Of a stretch of DNA of 7,157 nt, positions 1-6,581 are shown piece after piece. Both the position numbers and the translations under genes were made by a program. Under the pieces are notes generated by a model, which saw nothing but the letters and a program-made list of their open reading frames with translations, ran no database searches and was not told where the DNA came from. The stretch is from the NCBI GenBank assembly GCA_946479125.1, contig CAMLET010000161.1:1-7157 (forward strand), written 5' to 3'. The stretch's first letter is position 1. Each line of letters opens with the position of its first letter. The DNA is from an uncultured Flavobacteriales bacterium. GTDB taxonomy: Bacteria; Bacteroidota; Bacteroidia; Flavobacteriales; Crocinitomicaceae.

Positions 1-468
1 TTTTGGTCGTACAAAAATCAAGGCATTCGACAAATTGCCATGCGAACGACCATTGTTCTTGGTAAAAACGGCGGAGTCACTGTTCCTTTGAAAACCTTAA
101 CTAAACTCGGAATGGGAGGAAAAATGGGTTCCGGAAATCAATGGTTCAGCTGGATGCATGAAGAGGATTTTTGTCGTGCGGTTATCTTCTTCCTGAATAA
201 CGAAAAGTGCGAAGGAGCTTACAACATGGCTGCCCCAAATCCACTTCGAAACAAGGAATTGCATCAATTGATCAGAAAAACATTGAAAGTTCCATTTGGA
301 ATTCCACAGCCTACCTGGTTACTGAAATTTGGAGCAATGCTGATTGGTACAGAAACCGAATTGGTTTTGAAAAGCAGATACGTTATTTCAAAGCGACTTC
401 CGGAAGAAGGATTTCAGTACAAATTTCCTACGATGGAAGAATGTTTGAAAGATGTCTACTCAAAGTAA
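1..468 (+). CDS. TIGR01777/YfcH-type SDR epimerase, C-terminal part (5' truncated)
   Basis: The frame is open from base 1 to a TAA at 466-468, so this is the 3' part of a longer gene; the ATG at 40 is internal. About 155 residues are visible. They match, from memory, the C-terminal half of the TIGR01777 family of NAD(P)-dependent epimerase-like proteins (E. coli YfcH, human SDR39U1): an R-T-x-I-V-L-G strand followed by NGG, then GMGGKMGSGNQWFSWMH, a D-x-x-RA helix, the YNMAAPNPLRNKE segment, and a small C-terminal DUF1731-like domain ending in GFQYKFPTMEECL. The Rossmann nucleotide-binding motif and catalytic YxxxK lie outside the window. Family members are about 300 residues, so roughly half is missing. 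Substrate is unknown for this family; a cytoplasmic oxidoreductase or sugar/cofactor epimerase is only a family inference. It converges on the BrkB gene with 5 nt between stop codons and no obvious terminator hairpin. Confidence 0.9.
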   Translation, partial: FWSYKNQGIRQIAMRTTIVLGKNGGVTVPLKTLTKLGMGGKMGSGNQWFSWMHEEDFCRAVIFFLNNEKCEGAYNMAAPNPLRNKELHQLIRKTLKVPFGIPQPTWLLKFGAMLIGTETELVLKSRYVISKRLPEEGFQYKFPTMEECLKDVYSK

Positions 469-473
469 ACTAT

Positions 474-1388
474 CTATACATCTGTTGGATTGTCTTTCGT
501 TACAATTTCAGCAGCTTTACCAGGAATGATCTTGTGTCCGTGAAACAAAGCATATTGCTTGGTGAATTCGGCTCCAAAAAATAAGATCATACATGAATAC
601 GACACCCATAACATCACCAAAACGATAGATCCGGCAGCTCCGTAAGTGGAGCCCGGATTCGCTTTTGCGAAGTAAATTCCCAAGCCGAACTTGCCGAGAA
701 TGAACAACAAGGTTGTCACCATTGCTCCTATCCAAACATCTTTCAATTTGATCTTGGCATCCGGAAGAATCTTGAAGATCAAAGCAAACAGCACCGTGAT
801 AATTCCGAACGAAAGCACAAACCCCAGAATACGAAATAGAAAAGGAAGAAAATCGGGTGCGTTATTTTTGATCATTTGACTGAGTGCTTCCAATCCTGTT
901 GTGAGCAATAATGAAATCAGCATTAAGAATCCCAATGACAACACCAATCCAAAAGAGAATAACTTGGTTTTAATGGTTTTGAGCCATTTTTTTTTCGCCA
1001 CTATCTTCACTTCCCAAATCTGATTCAAGGAGGTTTGCAATTCTGTAAAAACTCCGGTTGAACCAAGAATCAAAGTCACAAAACCAATGATCGTTGCCAA
1101 AATTGATGTCTTTTGTTCAGAAGCCTTGGCAATAATTGTTTCTATGGATTCTGCCGTATCATCTCCCAATGCCGATTTGATTTGTTCTGAAATTTCGCCT
1201 TGAACAGCTTCTGCACCAAATGCCAATCCAGCAACTGCAATTACAATAACCAACAGCGCCGGAATCGAAAAAACCGCATAGTAAGCAACAACAGCACTTT
1301 GACGAAATGGATCGGCCGCTAGCCATGCTTTGGCGGTTTCTTTTGTAATCTTCCAGAGGTTCCCGAAATATCTTTTCTTTTCTGCCAT
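474..1388 (-). CDS. YihY/BrkB-family integral membrane protein
   Basis: A 304-residue inner-membrane protein of the YihY/virulence factor BrkB family (once misnamed RNase BN). About six hydrophobic segments are visible, near residues 36-58, 95-117, 143-167, 183-207, 216-240 and 250-273. Family-typical motifs are AYYAVFSIPALL near the first span, GSTGVFTELQTSLNQIWEV (109-127), KILPDAKIKLKDVWIGA (206-222), and the glycine-rich YGAAGS leading into the last span, which ends in FGAEFTKQYA. The role in the cell is not established; transporter or envelope functions have been suggested for relatives. I chose the ATG at 1386-1388 (MAEKKRYF). The frame stays open upstream to an ATG at 1499, but those extra 37 residues are polar, unlike the family N-terminus, and overlap the divergent gene's leader. 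It is transcribed away from the DUF218 gene and stops with TAG at 474-476. A run of nine A bases on the coding strand (987-995) encodes part of a lysine cluster. Confidence 0.9.
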   Translation of the reverse strand: MAEKKRYFGNLWKITKETAKAWLAADPFRQSAVVAYYAVFSIPALLVIVIAVAGLAFGAEAVQGEISEQIKSALGDDTAESIETIIAKASEQKTSILATIIGFVTLILGSTGVFTELQTSLNQIWEVKIVAKKKWLKTIKTKLFSFGLVLSLGFLMLISLLLTTGLEALSQMIKNNAPDFLPFLFRILGFVLSFGIITVLFALIFKILPDAKIKLKDVWIGAMVTTLLFILGKFGLGIYFAKANPGSTYGAAGSIVLVMLWVSYSCMILFFGAEFTKQYALFHGHKIIPGKAAEIVTKDNPTDV

Positions 1389-1420
1389 AACCACTTTTCT
1401 AGAATCTATTTTATGCCTTT

Positions 1421-1451
1421 CAAGCTTAATTTCAAAAAAATGCAGCCCAAT
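1421..1451 (-). promoter_or_regulatory. candidate Bacteroidota-type promoter for the BrkB gene
   Basis: On the minus strand, ATTG (1448-1451) lies exactly 19 nt upstream of TAAGCTTG (1421-1428). The Bacteroidota consensus is TTTG (-33) and TAnnTTTG (-7), so each box has one mismatch. Transcription would start about 25-30 nt before the chosen start codon at 1388, which supports that start over the longer one at 1499. In AT-rich DNA such matches occur by chance, so this is tentative. Confidence 0.3.
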
Positions 1452-1547
1452 TGTGGGAATGATGTAAGTTTCTGTCAGATTTCTACAAAGGGTCGGCATC
1501 TACCAAATACTGCCGCAATTTTCATTAGAAACCCTTACTTTTATTTC

Positions 1548-2315
1548 ATGTTTTTCTTATTATCAAAGCTTCTCTATATTTTGCTTAGTCCGTTTACGTG
1601 GACAATCATTGCACTGTACTTCGCTTTTTTCTCTAAAAAGGAAGTGCGAAAAAAACGTGGAAAAATAGCAGCTATTTCCATCCTTCTCTTCTTTACCAAT
1701 TCAGTTATTTACAAAGAGTTTTGTCGACAATGGGAAGTATTTGGAACTCCAATTAACAAAGTGCAAAAAGCAGACGTTGCCATTGTTCTAGGTGGAATGT
1801 CGGAATACAATACAGATCTAAACACACTTAGTATTCGACGAGGTGGTGACAGAATTTGGCAAGCAATTACGCTTTACAAAAAAGGAAAAGTGAAAAAACT
1901 ATTGATTTCGGGTGATCATGGATATGTAATCGATCGTGGACTGCATGAAGCAAAACAAATGAAAGCCGTTCTTGTACAATGGGGAATTCCTGAAGAAGAC
2001 ATTCTCATTGAAGAGAAATCGAAAAACACCTATGAAAATGCAGTCGAAACAAAGAAGGTACTGAAAAAACGATTTCCGGAAGCGACGAAATTCATTCTCG
2101 TAACAAGCGGCCGACATATGAAAAGAGCTGAAGCCTGCTTCTCAAAAGCTGGTTTACATTGCGTTACTTATTCTACAGATTTATATACCGGACCAAAACG
2201 CTTTTACACATTCTCCGACTTTATTACTCCTGATGTTTCTGTTATTGATGATTGGCATGGCTTGATCAAGGAATGGGTTGGTTTTATCACGTATAAAATG
2301 ACCGGAAAATGCTAG
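1548..2315 (+). CDS. membrane-anchored DUF218 (YdcF/ElyC/SanA-like) protein
   Basis: A 255-residue protein with two hydrophobic N-terminal segments (about 4-28 and 40-53, separated by a basic KKEVRKKRGK linker) followed by a DUF218 domain from about residue 74 to the end. The domain shows its typical motifs in order: ADVAIVLGGM (75-84), RIWQAITLYKKGKVKKLLISG (102-122), the EAKQMKAVLVQWGIPEEDI helix, SKNTYENA (158-165) and ILVTSGRHMKRAEACFSKAGL (183-203). Relatives in E. coli (ElyC, SanA) act in envelope integrity and peptidoglycan or lipid-carrier-linked steps; the exact reaction of DUF218 proteins is not settled. I chose ATG 1548 because translation begins directly with the first membrane segment. 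The frame is open back to an ATG at 1413, but those 45 residues are not membrane-like, do not fit the family, and overlap the divergent promoter region. It is probably transcribed alone: the next gene is 119 nt downstream across an AT-rich spacer. Confidence 0.85.
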   Translation: MFFLLSKLLYILLSPFTWTIIALYFAFFSKKEVRKKRGKIAAISILLFFTNSVIYKEFCRQWEVFGTPINKVQKADVAIVLGGMSEYNTDLNTLSIRRGGDRIWQAITLYKKGKVKKLLISGDHGYVIDRGLHEAKQMKAVLVQWGIPEEDILIEEKSKNTYENAVETKKVLKKRFPEATKFILVTSGRHMKRAEACFSKAGLHCVTYSTDLYTGPKRFYTFSDFITPDVSVIDDWHGLIKEWVGFITYKMTGKC

Positions 2316-2418
2316 TTTTCTAAAGTAATAAACAATTGGAAAACAAATAGTTGATAAATAGTTTTTATTTTTTTTTAATTCCTCGAAATACAAATGCCTC
2401 TTAATTGCGTAGGTTAAG

Positions 2419-2426
2419 TACATTTG
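2419..2426 (+). promoter_or_regulatory. candidate -7 element before the desaturase gene
   Basis: TACATTTG is an exact match to the Bacteroidota -7 consensus TAnnTTTG in the 119-nt spacer (2316-2434). No good TTG -33 box lies 17-23 nt upstream, and the predicted start of transcription (about 2432-2434) would leave almost no leader before the ATG at 2435. An alternative pair in the same spacer is TTG at 2336-2338, 20 nt ahead of TAGTTTTT at 2359-2366. The rest of the spacer is AT-rich, with a direct repeat AAATAGTT (2345-2352 and 2356-2363) and a T-rich run at 2362-2376. Confidence 0.3.
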
Positions 2427-2434
2427 AGAGTCTT

Positions 2435-3166
2435 ATGATGCTATTAATATTCATTTTACTTCATTGGTTTGTCTCTTTATTCTGTCAAACCTTTTTCCTG
2501 CATCGCTATGCGTCGCACAAAATGTTCACCATGAATAAATTCTGGGAAAGAACATTTTACATGGTTACTTTCTTCTCTCAAGGTTCCTCATTTTTAAATC
2601 CTCGTGCATACGCAATTATGCACCGTATGCATCATGCCTATAGCGACACTGAAAAAGATCCGCATTCACCGCATTTCTTTAAAGACGTTTGGCAAATGAC
2701 ACTTCACACCAAAGATATTTACGTTGATTATGTGAAGAACAAAACCCAACCTGAGAAAGCGTTTCAGGGCAATTATCCTGAATGGCCTTTAATGGACGCT
2801 ATTAGTGACAGTTGGATTGTTCGCGTCCTTTTCGGAGCACTTTACTTCGTCATTTATCTTTACATTGCACCGCATTGGTTGTTCTTCCTTTTGCTTCCGG
2901 TTCACTTCTTTATGGGACCAATTCACGGAGCTATCGTTAACTGGTGTGGACACAAATACGGTTATTCCAACTACGACAACGATGATCATAGCAAGAATTC
3001 TTTGCCAATCGATTTTTTATTGATGGGAGAATTGATGCAAAACAATCACCACAAATCTCCGAATAGTATCAATTTCGCGAAAAGATGGTGGGAATTCGAT
3101 CCAACTTATCCTGTTATCAAGTTCTTCCACTGGGTAGGAATTATCAAAATCAGAAAACTTACATAA
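2435..3166 (+). CDS. membrane fatty acid (acyl-CoA/lipid) desaturase
   Basis: A 243-residue di-iron membrane desaturase of the fatty acid desaturase superfamily, expected to insert a double bond into an acyl chain using O2 and reducing equivalents. Histidine boxes are clear: HRYASH (23-28), HRMHHAYSDTEKDPHSP (63-79) and QNNHH (202-206). A further family segment, NWCGH (169-173) followed by a YGYSNYDND stretch, supplies the extra iron-ligand histidine typical of stearoyl-CoA-desaturase-like enzymes. Hydrophobic spans lie near 2-22, 40-60 and 130-168. The third box has Gln where HxxHH enzymes have His; Q at this place is known from front-end desaturases. The start is ATG 2435 (or the adjacent ATG 2438); a TTG at 2405 would add only ten polar residues and is less likely. 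Regiospecificity and acyl carrier (CoA, ACP or phospholipid) cannot be told from sequence. One nucleotide separates its stop from the next gene, implying cotranscription. Confidence 0.93.
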   Translation: MMLLIFILLHWFVSLFCQTFFLHRYASHKMFTMNKFWERTFYMVTFFSQGSSFLNPRAYAIMHRMHHAYSDTEKDPHSPHFFKDVWQMTLHTKDIYVDYVKNKTQPEKAFQGNYPEWPLMDAISDSWIVRVLFGALYFVIYLYIAPHWLFFLLLPVHFFMGPIHGAIVNWCGHKYGYSNYDNDDHSKNSLPIDFLLMGELMQNNHHKSPNSINFAKRWWEFDPTYPVIKFFHWVGIIKIRKLT

Positions 3167-3167
3167 G

Positions 3168-3503
3168 ATGTCTCCGGTAATACTACTACGCATTTTGTTT
3201 TCCGGGATTCTGATCTTTATGATCTACGTCACAATTACAACTTCTTTGGAATCAAATCTTTTTGAAGAATGGAATACGTTGACTTCTATTCCCTGGATGA
3301 ACGCTACTTTGTTCGACTTCTTCGCAAATGTAATTGCCCTTCTTGTACTGGTTTGGTATAGAGAAAGAACTATTGCGATCAAGATTATTTGGACAATTCT
3401 GTTCATCTTTTTGGGTAGCATGACAACCTGCATCTACTTCCTAATTGCGCTTTTTCAAATGAATAAAACAGATTCACTACAAAAACTCTTTTCAAAACGT
3501 TAG
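3168..3503 (+). CDS. small three-span membrane protein, DUF1475-like
   Basis: A 111-residue hydrophobic protein with three predicted membrane segments (about 5-25, 48-64 and 71-97) and a basic C-terminus (KLFSKR). Between spans 1 and 2 is a W-x(6)-PWMNATLFDFFANV segment, and WYRER follows span 2. A glycine-containing FLGSMTTCIYF segment lies in span 3. The pattern recalls, from memory, DUF1475 proteins, whose function is unknown. It starts 1 nt after the desaturase stop and ends 2 nt before the DUF1295 gene, so it is almost certainly translated from the same message. The position suggests an accessory membrane component of the lipid-modification cluster, which is inference. No catalytic residues are recognisable. 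The family assignment is moderate; existence as a gene is strongly supported by the tight packing and lack of a competing frame. Confidence 0.8.
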   Translation: MSPVILLRILFSGILIFMIYVTITTSLESNLFEEWNTLTSIPWMNATLFDFFANVIALLVLVWYRERTIAIKIIWTILFIFLGSMTTCIYFLIALFQMNKTDSLQKLFSKR

Positions 3504-3505
3504 AT

Positions 3506-4294
3506 ATGGAAGTACTTTTTCAACTCCCGATCATTTCTTTGATCACGATGGTAATTTTCATGACCATTGTTTGGACAATAGCACGAACATTAAGAAACAA
3601 CAGTATAGTTGATGTTTTTTGGGCATTCAATTTTCTAATAATCGCTGGAATCATTTTCATGAAAGCCGATGGATTTAAAGATCGAATCATTTTGGTTTGC
3701 GCACTGGCAACACTTTGGAGCTTAAGGCTCGGCATTTATCTGGGTTCTCGTGTTTTCAAGCATATCCGTGAAGAAGAAGGTCGATATGTTCAGCTGCGTG
3801 AAGAATGGAAAGATAATGTGAACTTAAAGTTCTTTGCCTTCTTTCAAATGCAGGGAATTTCGAACGTATTTCTTTGTATTCCTTTCTTCATTATTGCTTC
3901 AAATACAGAAGAGAAACTAAGCGTCATTGAATACATCGGTGCTTCCATTTGGCTTCTCTCAATCATTGGTGAAGGACTTTCCGATTACCAATTATCGCGT
4001 TTCAAGAAGAATCCTGCAAACAAAGGAAAAGTGTGTGAAGCCGGACTTTGGAATTATTCACGTCATCCCAATTATTTCTTTCAAACAATGATCTGGACTG
4101 GTGTTTTCATTTTTGCACTTGGCTCTCCATATGGTTACGTTGCAATTGTTTGCCCTTTGAGTATTGCTTATTTGATCTTTAAAGTCACCGGAATTCCTAT
4201 GACTGAAGAACAAAGTATTCGCTCAAAAGGCGAAGCTTATTTACAATACCAGAAAACAACCAGCGTGTTTGTGCCTTGGTTCAAGAAAAAATAA
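3506..4294 (+). CDS. DUF1295 membrane protein (steroid 5-alpha-reductase-like)
   Basis: A 262-residue polytopic membrane protein of the DUF1295 family, related to the steroid 5-alpha-reductase/isoprenylcysteine methyltransferase fold. Family landmarks in order are: NNSIVDVFW (31-39), the LWSLRLGIYLGSR segment (70-82), EEGRY (90-94), YQLSRFKKNPANKGKVCEAG (161-180), GLWNYSRHPNYF (180-191) and the C-terminal TGIPMTEEQ and GEAYLQYQKTTSVFVPWF segments. The conserved RHPNY region is the probable NAD(P)H cofactor-binding part. About six or seven hydrophobic spans are visible. DUF1295 proteins are often annotated as putative reductases of unsaturated lipids, but no substrate is established to my knowledge. 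It lies 2 nt after the DUF1475-like gene. It is followed by a 102-nt spacer carrying a REP-like repeat and a heptad array, so message ending or processing may occur there before the methyltransferase gene. Confidence 0.92.
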   Translation: MEVLFQLPIISLITMVIFMTIVWTIARTLRNNSIVDVFWAFNFLIIAGIIFMKADGFKDRIILVCALATLWSLRLGIYLGSRVFKHIREEEGRYVQLREEWKDNVNLKFFAFFQMQGISNVFLCIPFFIIASNTEEKLSVIEYIGASIWLLSIIGEGLSDYQLSRFKKNPANKGKVCEAGLWNYSRHPNYFFQTMIWTGVFIFALGSPYGYVAIVCPLSIAYLIFKVTGIPMTEEQSIRSKGEAYLQYQKTTSVFVPWFKKK

Positions 4295-4298
4295 CAAT

Positions 4299-4361
4299 CA
4301 TCTCGGCTCCGCTCGATGACCTTTAGCAAAAACTAGAAGGTGACTGAGTGAAATCGAAGTG
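4299..4361 (+). repeat. REP-like imperfect inverted repeat
   Basis: Two 23-nt arms, 4299-4321 and 4339-4361, face each other across a 17-nt loop. In RNA they would give 14 Watson-Crick and 4 G-U pairs out of 23. The element begins 5 nt after the DUF1295 stop codon and is far richer in GC than the surrounding spacer. The right arm, containing GACTGAG and TCGAAGTG, resembles, from memory, REP-type intergenic repeats scattered in Bacteroidota genomes. No T-run directly follows the hairpin, so it is not a classical intrinsic terminator; a role in mRNA 3'-end stability or partial termination is inference. Confidence 0.6.
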
Positions 4362-4364
4362 CTT

Positions 4365-4392
4365 TTCAATTTTACATTTTCCATTCTCAATT
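4365..4392 (+). repeat. four-unit heptad array upstream of the methyltransferase gene
   Basis: Four contiguous 7-nt words, TTCAATT, TTACATT, TTCCATT and CTCAATT, all ending in ATT. The array ends 4 nt before the ATG at 4397. Two further arrays with the same vocabulary occur at 6554-6581 (inverted) and 6634-6661. Including the two T bases before each first word, this array and the one at 6634-6661 agree at 24 of 30 positions. Confidence 0.6.
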
Positions 4393-4396
4393 AAAA

Positions 4397-5428
4397 ATGT
4401 GGTATACATCCTTACTAGAAAAAAATAGAATCCCTGATTTCCTGATTCGTAAAGGCATTCGTGACTTGCTTAAAGTACGTTTGAAAGACGAAAAGAAAGC
4501 AACTCCCGAATTACAGCAGGAGCATTTGATGAAATTGATCGAAGAGTTAAAAGCTTCTCCGATTGCTGTGAATACGGTAGATGCAAACGAACAGCATTAT
4601 GAAGTTCCAACAGCATTTTATCAATATTGCTTAGGTCCGCATTTGAAGTATAGCTCAGGATTTTGGAAACCAGGAGTTAGCGATATCGAAACTTCTGAAC
4701 GTGACATGTTGGAATTGACGTGTGAGCGAGCAGAATTGTCGGACGGACAAAAGGTATTAGAACTAGGCTGTGGTTGGGGATCTTTGTCGTTGTTTATGTC
4801 GGCTAAATTCCCGAAATCAACTTTCAAAGTGGTTTCAAATTCCAGAACACAAAAAATCTACATCGACGAACAGGCGAAACTTCGTGGAATAAATAATCTG
4901 GAAGTAATTACGATGGATATGAATGTTTTCGACATTGACGAAACATTTGACCGCGTGGTTTCTGTTGAAATGTTCGAACACATGCGTAACTACCAAAAGT
5001 TGATGGCAAAAGTAGCTTCGAAACTGAATCCGGATGGGAAGCTCTTCATTCATATTTTTACGCATAAGGAATTTGCCTATAAGTTCGAAGTTGTTGACGA
5101 AACCGATTGGATGAGCAAATACTTCTTTACTGGTGGAATTATGCCTTCAGATGATTTGATGTTCTATTTCAATGAAGATCTGAAAGTGGAAAAACACTGG
5201 CATGTGAGCGGACAACATTACCAAAAAACTTCTGAAGCCTGGTTACATCGAATGGACGCTAATAAGGCTTCGATCATGCCGCTTTTCGAAGAAACTTACG
5301 GAAAAGAAAACGCCGTAAAATGGTGGGTTTTCTGGCGAATCTTCTACATGTCGTGCGCCGAACTTTGGGGATTCAACAAAGGTGAAGAATGGATTGTAAG
5401 TCATTACTTATTCAATAAGACGAAATAA
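4397..5428 (+). CDS. CFA-synthase-superfamily SAM methyltransferase, coclaurine N-methyltransferase-like
   Basis: A 343-residue class I S-adenosylmethionine methyltransferase of the cyclopropane-fatty-acyl-phospholipid synthase superfamily. A short helical N-terminal region (about 1-60) precedes HYEVP (67-71), YSSGFW (85-90), the SAM-binding motif LELGCGWGSL (121-130), SVEMFEHMRNY (189-199), HIFTHKEFAY (219-228), YFFTGGIMPS (242-251), GQHYQKTSEAW (272-282) and a C-terminus with AELWGFNKGEEW (321-332). The SVEMFEHM, FTGG and RMDANK segments resemble plant coclaurine N-methyltransferases more than E. coli CFA synthase, which has G before the MFEH and PGG instead of TGG. The Cys of the YSC motif, a bicarbonate contact in CFA synthase, is Ser here (residue 87). 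In this lipid-gene setting an unsaturated acyl chain is the likeliest substrate, giving a cyclopropane or methyl branch; this is inferred. The start is ATG 4397, directly after a heptad array. The hydrolase gene follows after 2 nt. Confidence 0.93.
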   Translation: MWYTSLLEKNRIPDFLIRKGIRDLLKVRLKDEKKATPELQQEHLMKLIEELKASPIAVNTVDANEQHYEVPTAFYQYCLGPHLKYSSGFWKPGVSDIETSERDMLELTCERAELSDGQKVLELGCGWGSLSLFMSAKFPKSTFKVVSNSRTQKIYIDEQAKLRGINNLEVITMDMNVFDIDETFDRVVSVEMFEHMRNYQKLMAKVASKLNPDGKLFIHIFTHKEFAYKFEVVDETDWMSKYFFTGGIMPSDDLMFYFNEDLKVEKHWHVSGQHYQKTSEAWLHRMDANKASIMPLFEETYGKENAVKWWVFWRIFYMSCAELWGFNKGEEWIVSHYLFNKTK

Positions 5429-5430
5429 TA

Positions 5431-6555
5431 ATGTGGAAATATCTTCCGGCCATTTTCCTGATGCTACTTTCGCTTTTAAGCATTTTTAGAGCACCAACGA
5501 ACTTTTTTTGGAAGGTTAGTATTCTCATTACAGAGTTTTCCTGGATTCCATTACTACTGACGCTTATTCTTGTTGGAGTTGCATTCTATTTCTACCCAAA
5601 AACGTATTGGCTTCATGGAATTTATACAATTGCATTCTTACTTTTTCTTCTCCCCGTTTACAGAGCTTATTCTGAAAGTGGTGATCTAAAAAAAGACATT
5701 GAAACCGAATTCGGTACAAAAACGGGGAAAGATTCAATGAGCAAACCGTATTCTTTTTGGAGTTCATTTGGATTAGGTGGTGAAAAACAAAACTTCGAAG
5801 TTCGACCATATCAAATCATTGATGGAAAAGAATATAAACTTCATTTCTATCAGGCAAAAACAAATGAGCCTGCACCATTAGTGATTGTTATTCACGGTGG
5901 TTCTTGGGCTGCTGGTGATGCAAATCAAATTCCGGAGTTAAATGCTTACTTATCGAACAGAGGAATTCATGTGGCATCCATCAATTATAGATTTGCGCCA
6001 AAATACAAATATCCGGCACCAGTAGAAGATGTGAAAGCCGCTTTGGAAAGTATAAAATCGCTTGCAAAAAGCAGGAATTTACCCATTTCTAAAATCATCT
6101 TGCTTGGTCGTTCTGCTGGTGGACAAATTGCCTTACAAGCCGGTTATGGCGAGCTGAAAAATGAAGTTGATGGAATAGTTGCTTTCTATGCACCGGCAGA
6201 TATGCTTTGGGGTGCGAAACAGATTACAAACGACTGGGTTTTGGACGTTGATAAAGTAATGAAGGATTACATTGGTTGTTCTGTCAGAGAAAATGAAGCG
6301 CCTTACCTCGCTGCATCTGCTCCACCTTTGGTTGACGAATCAACTCCACCTACTCTTTTAATACACGGAAAAATTGATGCAATGGTTTCGCACGAACACA
6401 GTGTTCGCTTGATGAAAGCATTGAAAAAACACCATATAAAATCATATTTGATCGAATTGTCGAGCGCAACACATGGCTGCGACTTCAATTTTAACGGTCC
6501 AAGCGGACAAATAAGCACTTTCGCGATAGAACGATTTATTGCGAATTTAAAATAA
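5431..6555 (+). CDS. membrane-anchored alpha/beta hydrolase (esterase/lipase-like)
   Basis: A 374-residue protein with three N-terminal hydrophobic spans (about 4-20, 37-55 and 60-78), a polar linker, and an alpha/beta-hydrolase domain from about residue 122 to the end. Catalytic features are complete: oxyanion-hole HGGSW (155-159), nucleophile elbow GRSAGG with Ser228, acid Asp316 in GKIDAMV and His348 in ATHG. The HGG motif and the SINYRFAPKYKYPAPVED segment (183-200) place it with the BD-FAE/hormone-sensitive-lipase-like esterases. It should hydrolyse an ester, plausibly an acyl ester of a membrane lipid given its anchoring and neighbours; that is inference. Which side of the membrane the domain faces is unclear from sequence. 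ATG 5431 lies 2 nt after the methyltransferase stop, indicating translational coupling. Its TAA stop overlaps the first unit of an inverted heptad array, and the FAD-oxidoreductase gene begins 111 nt later. Confidence 0.9.
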   Translation: MWKYLPAIFLMLLSLLSIFRAPTNFFWKVSILITEFSWIPLLLTLILVGVAFYFYPKTYWLHGIYTIAFLLFLLPVYRAYSESGDLKKDIETEFGTKTGKDSMSKPYSFWSSFGLGGEKQNFEVRPYQIIDGKEYKLHFYQAKTNEPAPLVIVIHGGSWAAGDANQIPELNAYLSNRGIHVASINYRFAPKYKYPAPVEDVKAALESIKSLAKSRNLPISKIILLGRSAGGQIALQAGYGELKNEVDGIVAFYAPADMLWGAKQITNDWVLDVDKVMKDYIGCSVRENEAPYLAASAPPLVDESTPPTLLIHGKIDAMVSHEHSVRLMKALKKHHIKSYLIELSSATHGCDFNFNGPSGQISTFAIERFIANLK

Positions 6556-6581
6556 TTGAAAATGTATAATGGAGAATGTAA
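6554..6581 (-). repeat. inverted four-unit heptad array overlapping the hydrolase stop
   Basis: Read on the minus strand, four contiguous 7-nt words occur: TTACATT (6575-6581), CTCCATT (6568-6574), ATACATT (6561-6567) and TTCAATT (6554-6560). The last unit overlaps two bases of the TAA stop codon at 6553-6555. The vocabulary matches the plus-strand arrays at 4365-4392 and 6634-6661. Confidence 0.6.

Noticed and set aside
207..584. 125-codon plus-strand open frame
   Set aside because: It lies out of frame inside the epimerase and runs antisense into BrkB; both overlapped genes have clear family matches and this one has none.
987..995. Nine-base homopolymer in the BrkB gene as a phase-variation switch
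   Set aside because: The frame is intact and the run encodes an ordinary lysine cluster in an AT-rich gene; nothing else suggests slippage control.
1389..1499. N-terminal extension of the BrkB gene to an ATG at 1499
   Set aside because: The added 37 residues are polar and unlike the family, and the extension overlaps the divergent leader; ATG 1388 gives a family-like start.
1413..1547. N-terminal extension of the DUF218 gene to an ATG at 1413
   Set aside because: The extra 45 residues show no family resemblance and precede a good membrane-anchor start at 1548; the region is better explained as divergent promoter DNA.
2341..2380. Intrinsic terminator after the DUF218 gene
   Set aside because: There is a T-rich run at 2362-2376, but the preceding sequence gives only a weak AT stem and a direct repeat, not a convincing GC hairpin.
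2405..2434. TTG start for the desaturase at 2405
   Set aside because: It adds ten residues not needed by the fold and would place the TAnnTTTG word inside the coding region; the ATG-ATG pair at 2435 is preferred.
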